A model generated the notes under the pieces. It ran no database searches. It was not told the origin of the DNA and was given only the letters and a program-made list of their open reading frames with translations. A DNA stretch of 64,000 bases from Synergistetes bacterium HGW-Synergistetes-1 (lineage in GTDB: Bacteria > Synergistota > Synergistia > Synergistales > Synergistaceae), in contig PGXO01000002.1 of the NCBI GenBank assembly GCA_002839185.1, positions 1 to 64,000 on the forward strand. The letters run 5' to 3'. The position numbers and the translations under genes were made by a program. Numbering within the stretch: the stretch's first letter is position 1; each line of letters begins with the position of its first letter. Positions 1-9,926 of the stretch are shown piece by piece.

Positions 1-139
1 GCTGCTTGCATTGTATTTCACCCGTCTTTACAGAACAACTGAAATACTTACATCAATATACGAGGCGTATATCAATACGTTGAGGTGAAGGAGCATCGCG
101 TGTTGCTAAGCTAGCGCCGCGAGATGCCCCAATTGCCTG

Positions 140-847
140 TTATTTGGGAGCCTTTTTGACAAGAGCATTAAGACTGTTTACAAGTTCTTTTATCCTTTTG
201 TCATTGGCGGGTTTTTTAAGTGCCGCTTCAGCAGACATGTCCCTGCCCCAGTAAGCCCTGTTGGCATCCCTGTTCTGGTTCAGCACAGAGCCTTCAAACG
301 TCATTCCTGCGAACAGACCCTTTGACATCGAGTAGCTGTAGATCGAGGCTTTGGCTCTGCTGTCAGTGGCAGCTGAGGTATCCCTGCCTACGGGACCGGC
401 AGCTATCGCAACATCAGCGCCAAGCTTGAAGCTGTTTCCACCTGTAAACGCCCTGAGGCCATCTTCATTCGTAATTACCAATACAAGGCCAACAGACTGT
501 GCTCCTATCTGGATCCCTATCGATGCGCCTGAAAGGCCCATAAAAGAGGGACCGTTCCATGTCCCGTTGGGATTCCTCAGGAGGACCAGGCCCTCTCCTA
601 CCTGTCCTCCAATCATTAGTCCGGCCTTTGTCACAGCAGGGAAGATCGCAACTCCCTTTCCCGACTTGATGACGTCGGCCATGCTTGCTGCATCATCCTG
701 GGCTGCCATATCCCGTACAAGCTCGGCAGAAAGCCTTATTCTTCTTTCGTGTGCTTTTTCCTCTGCAAATGCTGTGAAGCCTGTCGAGAAGATAACGACT
801 GCTGCCAAAATAAGGATCAACGCCCGGGACTTTGAAGTTTTGTTCAT
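140..847 (-). CDS. SYLF (Ysc84-type) lipid-binding domain protein, secreted
   Basis: The 235-residue product has a Sec signal peptide (about residues 1-28, cleavage after Thr-Ala-Phe-Ala). A Gly-rich beta domain follows from about residue 40 to the end. The stretches GKGVAIFPAVTKAGLMIGG and TNEDGLRAFTGGNSFKLGADV are typical of the SYLF/Ysc84 family, whose members bind phosphoinositides or other lipids in eukaryotes. Bacterial members are exported and of unclear role. The gene is alone and divergent from the HIT gene. No T-run hairpin is evident in the 139 bases downstream of it. Family assignment is good; cellular function is unknown. Confidence 0.85.
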   Translation of the reverse strand: MNKTSKSRALILILAAVVIFSTGFTAFAEEKAHERRIRLSAELVRDMAAQDDAASMADVIKSGKGVAIFPAVTKAGLMIGGQVGEGLVLLRNPNGTWNGPSFMGLSGASIGIQIGAQSVGLVLVITNEDGLRAFTGGNSFKLGADVAIAAGPVGRDTSAATDSRAKASIYSYSMSKGLFAGMTFEGSVLNQNRDANRAYWGRDMSAEAALKKPANDKRIKELVNSLNALVKKAPK

Positions 848-906
848 GTATATTCCCCCTGTTCGCTTGGTTTTTCAAACACGCACTTAATTCTATACCA
901 CAAGTA

Positions 907-937
907 TTGGCATTTGGTATGTAAAAAGCACTATAAT
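907..937 (+). promoter_or_regulatory. Probable sigma70-type promoter for the HIT-YigZ operon
   Basis: TTGGCA (907-912) and a perfect TATAAT (932-937) are separated by 19 bases, in the spacer between the divergent SYLF and HIT genes. The spacing is long, so the -35 element is uncertain, but the -10 box is convincing. Confidence 0.5.
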
Positions 938-975
938 AATTATCAGATCGGCAGAGACAAGGCGGTGGCTCATGT

Positions 976-1476
976 ATGGAGAACAAGATATTCGCTCCCT
1001 GGAGGATGGCCTACATCCTATCAAATTCAGACGACAACGAACAAAAGGAACCCGGATGCATATTTTGTGAATTTCCAAAAATGAACGATGACGAAAAGAA
1101 CCTCATACTCCACCGGGGCAAAGAATGCTTCGTCATACTTAACGCGTTCCCCTACAATCCGGGACACCTGATGGTAGTCCCATACCGTCATACAGCGGAT
1201 TTACCGGGTCTGACCCCCTCAGAACTTTCAGAGATGATGTCACTGTGCCAGACATCCCACAGGGTCATCACCGAAGTAATGAAACCCCACGGGTTCAACA
1301 TGGGAATGAATCTGGGAAAAGTTGCAGGTGCAGGGATAGACCAGCATCTCCACATGCACGTGGTACCGCGCTGGAACGGTGACACAAACTTCATGCCCGT
1401 CCTGGGGGAGGTCCGCGTAGTATCAGAGGCCCTTAATTCAACCTGGAAAAGGCTCAGGGAAAAGTGGCCGGAGTAG
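976..1476 (+). CDS. HIT family hydrolase/nucleotidyltransferase
   Basis: The 166-residue protein carries the histidine triad HLHMHVVPRW, with His124, His126 and His128 forming the nucleophilic site. Upstream are a zinc-binding Cys28-x-x-Cys31 pair and the AFPYNPGHLMVVPYRH block. HIT enzymes cleave nucleotide phosphoramidates or dinucleoside polyphosphates such as Ap4A. The length and the GFNMGMNLGKVAGAGI segment fit the Ap4A phosphorylase-like branch. ATG 976 follows a purine-rich AAGGCGGTGG. The last 13 bases overlap the next gene, so the two are probably translationally coupled. The exact substrate cannot be told from sequence. Confidence 0.9.
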   Translation: MENKIFAPWRMAYILSNSDDNEQKEPGCIFCEFPKMNDDEKNLILHRGKECFVILNAFPYNPGHLMVVPYRHTADLPGLTPSELSEMMSLCQTSHRVITEVMKPHGFNMGMNLGKVAGAGIDQHLHMHVVPRWNGDTNFMPVLGEVRVVSEALNSTWKRLREKWPE

Positions 1477-2123
1477 AAAACAGCTATTCTTTTATAGCTC
1501 CGGCAAAGGAGATCAACGTTGAGCTGACTGTCAAAAGGTCACGTTTTATTGGATCTGTGCGTATAGCTTTAGACCCGGATGAGGCCTCAGAAAAGTTAAA
1601 AGGTTTTGCCGAAATATTTCCCAAGGCGAATCATCATTGCTGGGCTTACAGGATCGGGACAGAAAACATACTGGAACACTGTTCTGATGCCGGAGAGCCT
1701 GCCGGTACAGCGGGGCGGCCGATTTTAGGGATGCTCAAGAGGCATTCCCTTCAAAACACCCTTCTCGTGGTCACTCGTTATTTCGGCGGGATCAAACTCG
1801 GGGTAAGGGGACTCATAGAGGCTTACGGCGAGGTAGCCGAACTTGCCGTCACAGAGGCAGGTACTGTCGAAATGGAGCTTAACCTTCAGCTTGATCTCTC
1901 CTGCAGCTACGAATACTCAAAAACCCTCTCCTCTTCGCTGAAAAAATGGGGTTTCGGGGAAGACAGGGTCTCCGCCCTGTACGGGGAAAACGTTGAGATG
2001 AAACTATATGTTCCATGTTCTTCAAAAGCAGAGATAGCCCCCTCGCTTGAAGAGATGTTTTTAAGGGGCATGCTTCAAAAACTCGAATGGGGAAAGAGTG
2101 CTGTACCAATAGTCAGGCACTGA
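1464..2123 (+). CDS. YigZ/IMPACT family protein
   Basis: The 219-residue protein has an N-terminal UPF0029 (IMPACT) domain with the conserved blocks KRSRFIGSV, HHCWAYRIG, CSDAGEPAGTAGRPIL and VTRYFGGIKLGVRGL, then a DUF1949-like C-terminal domain. Eukaryotic IMPACT proteins modulate Gcn2. Bacterial YigZ has no settled biochemical role, although ribosome or tRNA association and proline-peptide binding have been suggested. The start is GTG at 1464, inside the end of the HIT gene, behind an AGGGA. A HIT-YigZ operon suggests a housekeeping nucleotide or translation role, which is inference. Confidence 0.88.
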   Translation: MAGVENSYSFIAPAKEINVELTVKRSRFIGSVRIALDPDEASEKLKGFAEIFPKANHHCWAYRIGTENILEHCSDAGEPAGTAGRPILGMLKRHSLQNTLLVVTRYFGGIKLGVRGLIEAYGEVAELAVTEAGTVEMELNLQLDLSCSYEYSKTLSSSLKKWGFGEDRVSALYGENVEMKLYVPCSSKAEIAPSLEEMFLRGMLQKLEWGKSAVPIVRH

Positions 2124-2149
2124 ACGAAAAATCCTTTGCCCCGCTGCTT

Positions 2150-4435
2150 TTATTCAACTTCTTCAAGGATCGGTAATTCTTCCTCCTGCTCTTTTACCTT
2201 CCCTGATATCACCGTTATCCATACATGGGCAGAATTACCAAATGCGTCAGCAGCAGAGATCTTATGCTTGCCTTCACTCATTTGCCACCAGACCTCCCCT
2301 GAACCTTCTGCGGGAGGACAGAGCCCTCCGTCAACAAACCAATAGATTTCTCCCTCGCCGCCTTTTGAGTTCAGAAGTATTTTTCCTCCTCCGCTTCCCA
2401 TTATGTAGGACGCATTATTCCTGGGCGATGTTATCTCTATCATGGAAACTGTCCGCTCAATTTCCCTGTCCGAGAGGAAAAGCTCGATTTCAGGAGGCCA
2501 CCTCACCTCCGGCCCGTTATCACCCATTACGTGAAGCCTGCAGGGTTCTCTTGAAGAGAGACCCTCAATAAAGATATCTATTACTCCCCTCGGACAGAGC
2601 GAATTGCGCGGAGAACCGGAGAGGGGACATACCTCTCCCTTTTTTACTTCAGAAGGATATTCAAACCAGTTTGTGCCGGGAGGCGTTATCTTTCTCATAA
2701 TGCGTACGGTCGGCGGCGCAGCTGTCTTTATTCCGACCAGCGCCTGGTGGGGTTTCCCGGTCGGATCTCCAAACCAGACAACAAGCGTATACGGTTTTGT
2801 AACGGCGGCTGTCCATGCATCGCGTAAACCATACGAGGTTCCGGTCTTAAAGGCAATAACCGTACCATCTTCGCCGAAAAGTTCCCTGTAAAGAGGCATA
2901 AGCCTCCTTTCGTCCTTTAATATGTCTATCGTTAAAGCAGCGGCTCCGCTTGATATGATTTTTCTTTTTTCGACCGAGGGGGCTTCTTCTATCCAGCTGA
3001 TAAGACCCGCGTTCCCTCCGGTTGCCAAAGTCCGGTATGCTCCTGCCGTCTCTAAAAGGGTCACCTCACACCCGCCAAGTACCAGGCTGTCTCCATACCA
3101 CCCGGCATCCTTTGTGATGCCGCTGAAACCGAGCCTCCTATAAAGGTCCAGGAGCCTGTTTGGTCCAATATTCCTGAGGACTCTGACTGCAGGAACGTTT
3201 AGGGAATCGGCAAGGGCTGTTCTTGCCGAAACCGGTCCCCTGTAAATCCTGTCAAAGTTGCGGGGCGCTGTTTGTCCCATCGACATGGGTGTATCAGCAA
3301 GCAGGGATGAGGGGGTAAGTTTTCCTGACTCAAAAGCAAGCGCATATGCGAATGGCTTGAGCAGGGAACCGGGAGAACGGGGCGAGCTGCCGCAATCGAC
3401 CCAGGATGCCGGTCCGTCTCCTTCTTCCCTCATATTACCCACATAGGCTCGGACCAGGCCGGTCTCGTTCTCAACTATAACAGCTGCAGCCGTGATCTCA
3501 CTGGGAAGTCCCGAAAGTGCGAGTCTGAGTTCCTGTTCGGCAATATCCTGCATCCTTCTGTCTATGGAAGATCTTATGCGTCCGTATCTGTCACGAAGTC
3601 CGGGGGAAGCCCCCTGAGCTGCGGCATGCGCCGAAGCTTCCCTGCATGAAGAAGGTATAGCAAAGCGCTTTGCCGGGACAGATTCGAGCTTCGCCCTTCG
3701 GATCTCATCAGGGAAAGCGATACCGAGCTCCTCAAGTCTGTCTAGAAGACGGTCCCTTAATGCCAGGACCCTTTCAGGATGTCTGTCAGGGCGGTATAAT
3801 GCCGGACCTCGCAGTAATCCGGCAAGAATTGCCGCTTCCGAAAGGGATAGTTCTTTGGCGGGTTTGCTGAACCAGGCCCTGGCGGCTGCTTCGATGCCCC
3901 TAATGTTGGATCCGAACGGAGCCTTGTTGAGGTAGAGCTCAAGTATCTCTCTTTTCGTCATCAGTCTTTCCAGCTGTATAGCCTGCCAGAACTCTGCCGC
4001 CTTGTTTCTGAGTGTCCTTTTCCTTGGTAAAGAAAGTCTTATCAGCTGTGTAGTTATCGTTGAGCCCCCGGATATTACCTTCCCTGCCCTCATATTCTGG
4101 ATCATCGCCCTCAAGAGGGATATTCCGTCAACTCCCGGATGAGAAAAAAACCTCCTGTCTTCAAGGGCAACTGCCACTTTTGGCATCCACGCTCCCATTT
4201 CCTCCAATGGAACAGGCAGGGACCACTCTTCGTTTTTTGAAAGATATCCCTGAAGAGGCGCACCCCGCTTATCTGTAACTACTGTTGACCAGTGCCACTT
4301 TGTTATTTTTTCACCAGGAACAGAAAGGGCCGCTGTTAGAAAGACAAAAACAAGGATAAGCAGCAAGGGCCACGTTTTACGGACCTTACGGAAGTCTTTT
4401 TTCGAAGTATCAGATAAGTATTGTCTGAGCTTCAT
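2150..4435 (-). CDS. pbpC: Penicillin-binding protein 1C (bifunctional class A PBP)
   Basis: The 761-residue protein has one N-terminal membrane segment (about 21-39). The GT51 glycosyltransferase domain carries the catalytic EDRRFFSHPG (Glu about 92) and GGSTITTQL. The transpeptidase domain carries SLLK (Ser about 357), SLN (about 411) and KTGTS (about 530). A C-terminal beta domain of the BiPBP_C type follows. It polymerises and crosslinks peptidoglycan in the periplasm. ATG 4435 was chosen because it lies 26 bases after the alpha-2-macroglobulin stop and leaves a normal short cytoplasmic tail. The longer in-frame start at 4522 would overlap that gene. PBP1C next to alpha-2-macroglobulin is the standard YfhM-PbpC pairing. 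Confidence 0.93.
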   Translation of the reverse strand: MKLRQYLSDTSKKDFRKVRKTWPLLLILVFVFLTAALSVPGEKITKWHWSTVVTDKRGAPLQGYLSKNEEWSLPVPLEEMGAWMPKVAVALEDRRFFSHPGVDGISLLRAMIQNMRAGKVISGGSTITTQLIRLSLPRKRTLRNKAAEFWQAIQLERLMTKREILELYLNKAPFGSNIRGIEAAARAWFSKPAKELSLSEAAILAGLLRGPALYRPDRHPERVLALRDRLLDRLEELGIAFPDEIRRAKLESVPAKRFAIPSSCREASAHAAAQGASPGLRDRYGRIRSSIDRRMQDIAEQELRLALSGLPSEITAAAVIVENETGLVRAYVGNMREEGDGPASWVDCGSSPRSPGSLLKPFAYALAFESGKLTPSSLLADTPMSMGQTAPRNFDRIYRGPVSARTALADSLNVPAVRVLRNIGPNRLLDLYRRLGFSGITKDAGWYGDSLVLGGCEVTLLETAGAYRTLATGGNAGLISWIEEAPSVEKRKIISSGAAALTIDILKDERRLMPLYRELFGEDGTVIAFKTGTSYGLRDAWTAAVTKPYTLVVWFGDPTGKPHQALVGIKTAAPPTVRIMRKITPPGTNWFEYPSEVKKGEVCPLSGSPRNSLCPRGVIDIFIEGLSSREPCRLHVMGDNGPEVRWPPEIELFLSDREIERTVSMIEITSPRNNASYIMGSGGGKILLNSKGGEGEIYWFVDGGLCPPAEGSGEVWWQMSEGKHKISAADAFGNSAHVWITVISGKVKEQEEELPILEEVE

Positions 4436-4461
4436 ATCAAAGGATCGGATGAGCTGATATC

Positions 4462-7400
4462 CTACCTGATCTCTATCCTGCCGCCGCCGCTTACGCTGGA
4501 AACAGCTGGGTCGTACATACACTCTGCAGATATCTGCGGCACATCAAAAGCCCCTGATGTCACTGCCCTGAGTATGAATTTCCAGTCCAGCCTCTTTTCA
4601 AGTTTTTCTATGTAGAGGAGGAGTCTGTCATCCCTTGCTTCCACCCTCACATAGGGAGGAATGGGCTCAGCGTCCGCGCTGTACCTCGGATTTTCGATTT
4701 CAAGGCCTGCCGGAAGCGGGATAATGACCACGACGTTCCTGAGGTCCTTTGCCCCAGGCAAAACAGAGACATTCGATATTAGGGCTGTACCCCGCTCGAT
4801 CTTCTGTCCCACAGGCTTCCCTTTACGGTCTGACATAGAGAGTCTCACTTCCATGCCGTTATCTCTGTTTTTAACTTTTCCAAGGGGGATGCCCTCAGCG
4901 CTCCAGGACACAAAGAGCCTCGAAGATCCTTTGTTGACGGCCCTGAAAGAAGTCCTTCCATCAAGGGGAGCTGATATCGTCCTTTTCTCTGAGTTGGCTG
5001 TTCCTAAAGTTTTCTGGCCTGAGAAAAGCTCTCCTGAAGGTTTCCCGGAAGCCGGCTGCGCTCTGAAGAATTTTGATAGGGCAAGCATTGCAAATGCCCC
5101 TTCTTGAGTATTCAGGTACCTCGCTTTCCTGACCGATCCCAGCAGACCGGATGCCGAGGATGCCGACCCCGAGCTTCGGGGGTCTATGTGTACCCTGACC
5201 AGAAGATCGAGGGCTTCATTCCTTAGATTGGAATCATAATTTTCATTTCCGCCAGGGATTTCCTTTTTTGCTCCGGTCTTCCTGCCAAGCATTTTTTCAG
5301 CCTCGCCCTTCTGCCCTGAAACAGCATAGGACGCTGCCAAAAATAACCTGCCTGATGAGTCCAGTGAGTCATTTTTGTCCCTCAGGCTCTCCATCCAGCC
5401 TAGAGGAGGCTCTCCTGCAAGGGCAAGTACATAACAGGCGTATGCCCTTCTCGAGAGCGCCTGACGCCAGACGTTTTCATCATTTACGTCGTATGGCTCC
5501 ACGGAAAGCTGCCTTTTCAAATATTTAAGCGCCTCATTCAGTCTTTCCTCAGGGATCTTTATACCGTTTTTCCCAGCTTCTACAAGAAAATGGGTACCGT
5601 AGAGGCTGTCCCAGGGCTGGGACCAGGATTCGCCCTGCCATCTGGTAAAACCTCCGTCATAATTCTGGAGTCCCAATATCTTCTGTACCCTTAGTTCAAG
5701 AGAATTTTTCATGGGATCGGGATCTCCGATGGAGCTGTCGATCGAGGAGGCAAGGTCGCGCTGCAAAAGAAGCGGCCACGCCGAAGAGACTGTTTGTTCC
5801 ATGCACCCGTGCGGATATGTTATCAAAAAGCGTGCAATATCCTGAAGGTTCGCTGAGGGCATTGCCGACATCACGAGAGTACCGCTCAACGTACCTTCCA
5901 TCCAGCCGCCGGGTATTTTAATATCTTTTGTCTTCCCGGGCTCTATGATCTCTGAGAGACTTTCTGTGATTTTAGGCGACGCCGGCCTTACAGGGATCTC
6001 CAGTTTGGTCTTAAGGACCTCGCTGCCCCACCTCGCTGTAAAGGAAGCGCTCGCGGTTCCTGTTCCGGTACCTTCAAAACTTATCCTAAAGGTGTGATCT
6101 GAATCCGGTTTCAACGTAGTGCTGAAGCTTTTTGCTCCCTTTATCTGAAGAGGTCCGCTTGTTTCGGCATTGAGGCTGACTTTTATGTTTTTTGAGCTCC
6201 TGTTGAAAACCTGACATGGAACGGTGATCCTGTCTCCCGGCGCCAGGAATCTCGGAAGCGAAGGCTCGACTACGACCTCCCTGTTTATGTCCACTTCCAC
6301 AGAAGCTCCCCCTGACTCGGCAGGAGTTACTGCGACCGCCATCAGCCTGGCCTTTCCTGCAAATTCCGGTACAGTGAATGAAAAAACGCATTCCCCTTTT
6401 GAATTTGAACGCACCTTTTTTACAAGCGAGAGCATTTTGAACCTTTTGGCCTGGACCGGACTCAGGTTCGAATTTTTCAGAGCCATCTCTGAGGGACCTC
6501 CTCCTCCCGCCTTCAACATTGGCGAGGATGGATCCTCCGGTTTGATTATTGAATCGTAAATGTCATAGGTCTCTACTCCGAGCATCCTCTTCGAAGTAAA
6601 GTGCTTCCAGGGGTCGGGTGTCTTGTAATCGGTAAGCGCGAGTATAGCCTCGTCGACCAGCATTACAGTAATATCGGCTTCCTTTGCCCTGCCGCTGCTG
6701 TCTGTTACTTTCAGCCTGAAATCATTTGCCCCCGGCTTGATCCTTCCCGGGTCTTCGATTGTCACCTCTAATTTCTTATCCCTGTTATCAAGATAAAGCG
6801 GTGCGACTCCGTATGCCCTTGAACGTTCCCCGCCCTTTTCTTTTTCTATTACCTGAGCTGTTATCCAAGCATTGGGTGCCATTTCGCCTGTTACTTTGAA
6901 TGATATTTCCGTATCTCCCTCTTTGATGTCATATACAGAACTATGGACTACACGGAAGGTCTCTACCCCTATCAGAAGTTTTCCGCTGTGGGGAGACCTA
7001 ATCTTTACAACAGCCTTTTCTCCGGGCCTGTACCTCTCCCTGTCAGTCATGATCTCGACCATGTCCGGGCCGACGTCAGAATCGGCGGTTTCGTCTCCGT
7101 ATACATAGATATACTGCGAGGCACGCGATCCACCGGAGGTATCTTCTGCCCTGAGCAAATACCTGCCTGCTTCTGAAGGCATAAAGCTTCCTGAAGCCTT
7201 GCCCGAAGAAAGCTTAAGATTTCCTTCTCCCCTGGGCAGCAGTTCCTGCTGCAGACGGGTGTCCGTCCTTCCGTCTTTTTGATAGGTCACCCTCTGTTCC
7301 ACAACTCTGAAAAGGGAGTACTTTATTGCCTCAGAAGATGCGGGGGTCCCGTCTGGTTTTACCGCTCCTACAGTAAAATTTATCGGTTTTCCGGGAGAAA

Positions 7401-9786
7401 AAACTCCCTCAGGCAGGCTTATGCCGAGCAATACTTCAGACGGATACCACCTCAGAACCGCAGTCTTGGTGACCCTGCGGCCTCCCTCCTCAAAGACGGA
7501 GGCTCCCACGAGGATATCAAGTACAGAGGGAGCCGTGCGGTCCCTGCCGGGCAGATTAAGTTTAGCCCTGCCCTCCTGATCCAGTTTTCCCGAACCTATG
7601 TATTCAGATTCAGGCTGAAATTTTTTCTCAGAATCCCTGAAGGTAAACCCCTTCCAATTGACGTGGCTGAATTCTCTTTCTTCTGTCCTCATCTCAGACT
7701 CCCACGGCAGGCCGGAAGCAGGGCTCCCAAAAACATATCTTGATGAGATCGAGATCTCGGCTCCGGCCTTCCCGATCAGGATCTCCGGAGAGGCGCCAGC
7801 TTCTACAAAAAGCCTTGGGGCAGCGAATTCCTCAACATAGAATTCTTTCCGACCGATCGGCTCATCTTCTCCCGGGATATGGATGCTCACGGACCACGTT
7901 CCTGTTGGGGCATCCGCTGGGACGTGAAATTCTTTGGAAATCGTCCCCTCTTTTGTCAGCGTCTCTGTATGTGAAAATGAGAGGGTACCTTTTGAATTGA
8001 ATATCTTTATGTTTACCGGGAAGGGTTTGGAAAATACATTCCCTGCGTCCCTTACAACCGCTGCCAGGGGAATGTTTTCACCCGGCCTGAAAATATCCCG
8101 CGGGGTATAACAGTATGCGCTGTAACCTTTGTAGATCCAGGGATCTCCGTTCGTATCGAATACTTCTTTCCCTCCGTAGAGTCCGTTGTCAAATCTTATA
8201 AAGGCAGTATCAGAGCCTTTGCTTATAGTTGCCATGACAGGATAGAGATCTCTGTCAGGGTTGTATCTCACCTGTAAAAGACCCTTTCTGTCTGTCCGGC
8301 CTTTTGCGACAGGCTGGTTCGACCATGACCAGAGTGTAACTTCCGCTCCGTGCAGAGGATCACCTGTACTCACTGAATTTATCCAGAAGAGCGCAGAATC
8401 CGGACCGGCCTTGACTGTGGCTCCGATATCAGTAACATTAACAACCTGCCTGCTTTCGGTCCACTCTCCGCTGTTGTTCTGGGCAAGCAGCAGGAATACT
8501 CCTTTTTCGTTTCCTATCAGCGGTTTGAGATCCAGGGCACTGCGTACTTTTTTGTTAAGGCCTCCCTGGACCTTATATTCTTTGTTTGCCAGCATCGAAG
8601 AAAGATCAATTGGATATTCCGACCATGGGCTCCTCATGCCAATCGGAATGTTATTTTCGAAGAGCTTCCAGACAAGTATCTGGACAGTATCTATGTTCAC
8701 TGTCTCTATGGGGATCCTCATGCTTCCTGCGGGAGAAAGGATCCTTCCCGGTGCTGTAAAGCGTATCTCCGGCTCCTTCTCCGGAAATATAAAAGTCCTG
8801 TGCCACTCAACACCAAGAGGCTTGCCTCCCAGCGCAGGAAAACCTTTTCTGACGGTCAGTTTTACTCTGTCCTGGGGTTCGAACGCACCGACGATAGCGA
8901 ATCCCCTGTCCCTTGGTTCGATGGTGTAACTGCTTTTCGGGCTTAGTTCAATGAATGCGCCGGCTTTGGAAAAATCAACTGGAGCAGTCGTCTCAACATA
9001 TATTTCCCCGTTGTTTATGCTTGAAAAGGCATTTGAATCCCTGATCTCCATGTTCCGAGCAATATCAAGGCTGACAGAAATTCCCTTTGCCAGACCTAGA
9101 TTACCCGCGGATGCAGGCATTCCTGCAGATATGGAGAGTCTCATGTTTTTGGGACTTCCTGGAGTGAACACTTTCATCCTTATTTTTCTTGACACAGGTC
9201 CCTGTTCTATCTGGAACTCTACCGGCTTTCCCGACGTCTCTTTCACCTCGGTGTACCCTCGAAGCCTTGCCGGTGATACCGGAAGTGAAAATTCCAGTTC
9301 ATAGCTAACTGTTTCTCGTTCAATATCAAAATCTGTTTGTTTTGCGCCAATAAACATGGGAGCAGTTGTGTTGAAAAGGAAGGATTGCTTTCCGGAGAGC
9401 TGAAGGCCCTCTTTGTCCCTCAGTCCGGCTTTGGCAGTTACTGTGTATGAGGTAGCTTTATCCAGCAGGCCGGCTTTGGGGTAGTAGACAAAGGTCGTGT
9501 CATCCACCCATTTTCCGGTACCCTGAATTGCCGGTGTAAATTTAAATGGCAGCTCGTCAGGAGAAAGAGGTGCCCCTATCCTGCCTTCAGGGGCAGCATG
9601 ACGGTTAAAAACTGCTTTGATCTCAATTCTTCCCTTGACCTCTCCCTGAGGAGTAAAATTTTTTATAAGGAATTCTTTTTCACCGACTCCGGGAGCAGGG
9701 AGCGCTCCGAAAGATAATAATATCAAAGCAATGACCGAGAGTATCCCAAGGAGGTTCTTCTCTGACGTTTTCCAAAGCATGCCCAT
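4462..9786 (-). CDS. Bacterial alpha-2-macroglobulin (YfhM type)
   Basis: This very large (about 1774 residues) secreted protein has an N-terminal signal segment, MG beta-sandwich domains, a bait region and the thioester motif PHGCMEQ (about residues 1325-1330). An alpha-alpha barrel with YDGGFTRWQG follows. The family traps attacking proteases in the periplasm: cleavage of the bait exposes the Cys-Gln thioester. Unlike E. coli YfhM no lipobox cysteine is visible after the hydrophobic stretch (ALILLSFGALPAPG), so it may be free or N-terminally anchored. ATG 9786 follows AGGACGGGG at good spacing. It heads an operon with pbpC, consistent with wall repair and protection working together. Confidence 0.94.
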   Translation of the reverse strand: MGMLWKTSEKNLLGILSVIALILLSFGALPAPGVGEKEFLIKNFTPQGEVKGRIEIKAVFNRHAAPEGRIGAPLSPDELPFKFTPAIQGTGKWVDDTTFVYYPKAGLLDKATSYTVTAKAGLRDKEGLQLSGKQSFLFNTTAPMFIGAKQTDFDIERETVSYELEFSLPVSPARLRGYTEVKETSGKPVEFQIEQGPVSRKIRMKVFTPGSPKNMRLSISAGMPASAGNLGLAKGISVSLDIARNMEIRDSNAFSSINNGEIYVETTAPVDFSKAGAFIELSPKSSYTIEPRDRGFAIVGAFEPQDRVKLTVRKGFPALGGKPLGVEWHRTFIFPEKEPEIRFTAPGRILSPAGSMRIPIETVNIDTVQILVWKLFENNIPIGMRSPWSEYPIDLSSMLANKEYKVQGGLNKKVRSALDLKPLIGNEKGVFLLLAQNNSGEWTESRQVVNVTDIGATVKAGPDSALFWINSVSTGDPLHGAEVTLWSWSNQPVAKGRTDRKGLLQVRYNPDRDLYPVMATISKGSDTAFIRFDNGLYGGKEVFDTNGDPWIYKGYSAYCYTPRDIFRPGENIPLAAVVRDAGNVFSKPFPVNIKIFNSKGTLSFSHTETLTKEGTISKEFHVPADAPTGTWSVSIHIPGEDEPIGRKEFYVEEFAAPRLFVEAGASPEILIGKAGAEISISSRYVFGSPASGLPWESEMRTEEREFSHVNWKGFTFRDSEKKFQPESEYIGSGKLDQEGRAKLNLPGRDRTAPSVLDILVGASVFEEGGRRVTKTAVLRWYPSEVLLGISLPEGVFSPGKPINFTVGAVKPDGTPASSEAIKYSLFRVVEQRVTYQKDGRTDTRLQQELLPRGEGNLKLSSGKASGSFMPSEAGRYLLRAEDTSGGSRASQYIYVYGDETADSDVGPDMVEIMTDRERYRPGEKAVVKIRSPHSGKLLIGVETFRVVHSSVYDIKEGDTEISFKVTGEMAPNAWITAQVIEKEKGGERSRAYGVAPLYLDNRDKKLEVTIEDPGRIKPGANDFRLKVTDSSGRAKEADITVMLVDEAILALTDYKTPDPWKHFTSKRMLGVETYDIYDSIIKPEDPSSPMLKAGGGGPSEMALKNSNLSPVQAKRFKMLSLVKKVRSNSKGECVFSFTVPEFAGKARLMAVAVTPAESGGASVEVDINREVVVEPSLPRFLAPGDRITVPCQVFNRSSKNIKVSLNAETSGPLQIKGAKSFSTTLKPDSDHTFRISFEGTGTGTASASFTARWGSEVLKTKLEIPVRPASPKITESLSEIIEPGKTKDIKIPGGWMEGTLSGTLVMSAMPSANLQDIARFLITYPHGCMEQTVSSAWPLLLQRDLASSIDSSIGDPDPMKNSLELRVQKILGLQNYDGGFTRWQGESWSQPWDSLYGTHFLVEAGKNGIKIPEERLNEALKYLKRQLSVEPYDVNDENVWRQALSRRAYACYVLALAGEPPLGWMESLRDKNDSLDSSGRLFLAASYAVSGQKGEAEKMLGRKTGAKKEIPGGNENYDSNLRNEALDLLVRVHIDPRSSGSASSASGLLGSVRKARYLNTQEGAFAMLALSKFFRAQPASGKPSGELFSGQKTLGTANSEKRTISAPLDGRTSFRAVNKGSSRLFVSWSAEGIPLGKVKNRDNGMEVRLSMSDRKGKPVGQKIERGTALISNVSVLPGAKDLRNVVVIIPLPAGLEIENPRYSADAEPIPPYVRVEARDDRLLLYIEKLEKRLDWKFILRAVTSGAFDVPQISAECMYDPAVSSVSGGGRIEIR

Positions 9787-9926
9787 CACCCCGTCCTAAA
9801 TTGAAGAGATAATATGATCCACATCTTTACCGATAATACCCGAGAAAATAATAACTCAGACAGGCTATTTTACCTATTGAACATAATGATATTACATTAC
9901 AGAATAATAATAAAAGGAGTGATCTA

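Noticed and set aside
351-890. 179-codon plus-strand ORF opposite the SYLF gene
   Set aside because: It is the antisense shadow of a clear family protein, with no ribosome site or recognisable domain.
4436-4522. Longer PbpC N-terminus
   Set aside because: It would overlap the end of the alpha-2-macroglobulin gene and add a basic, non-homologous stretch.
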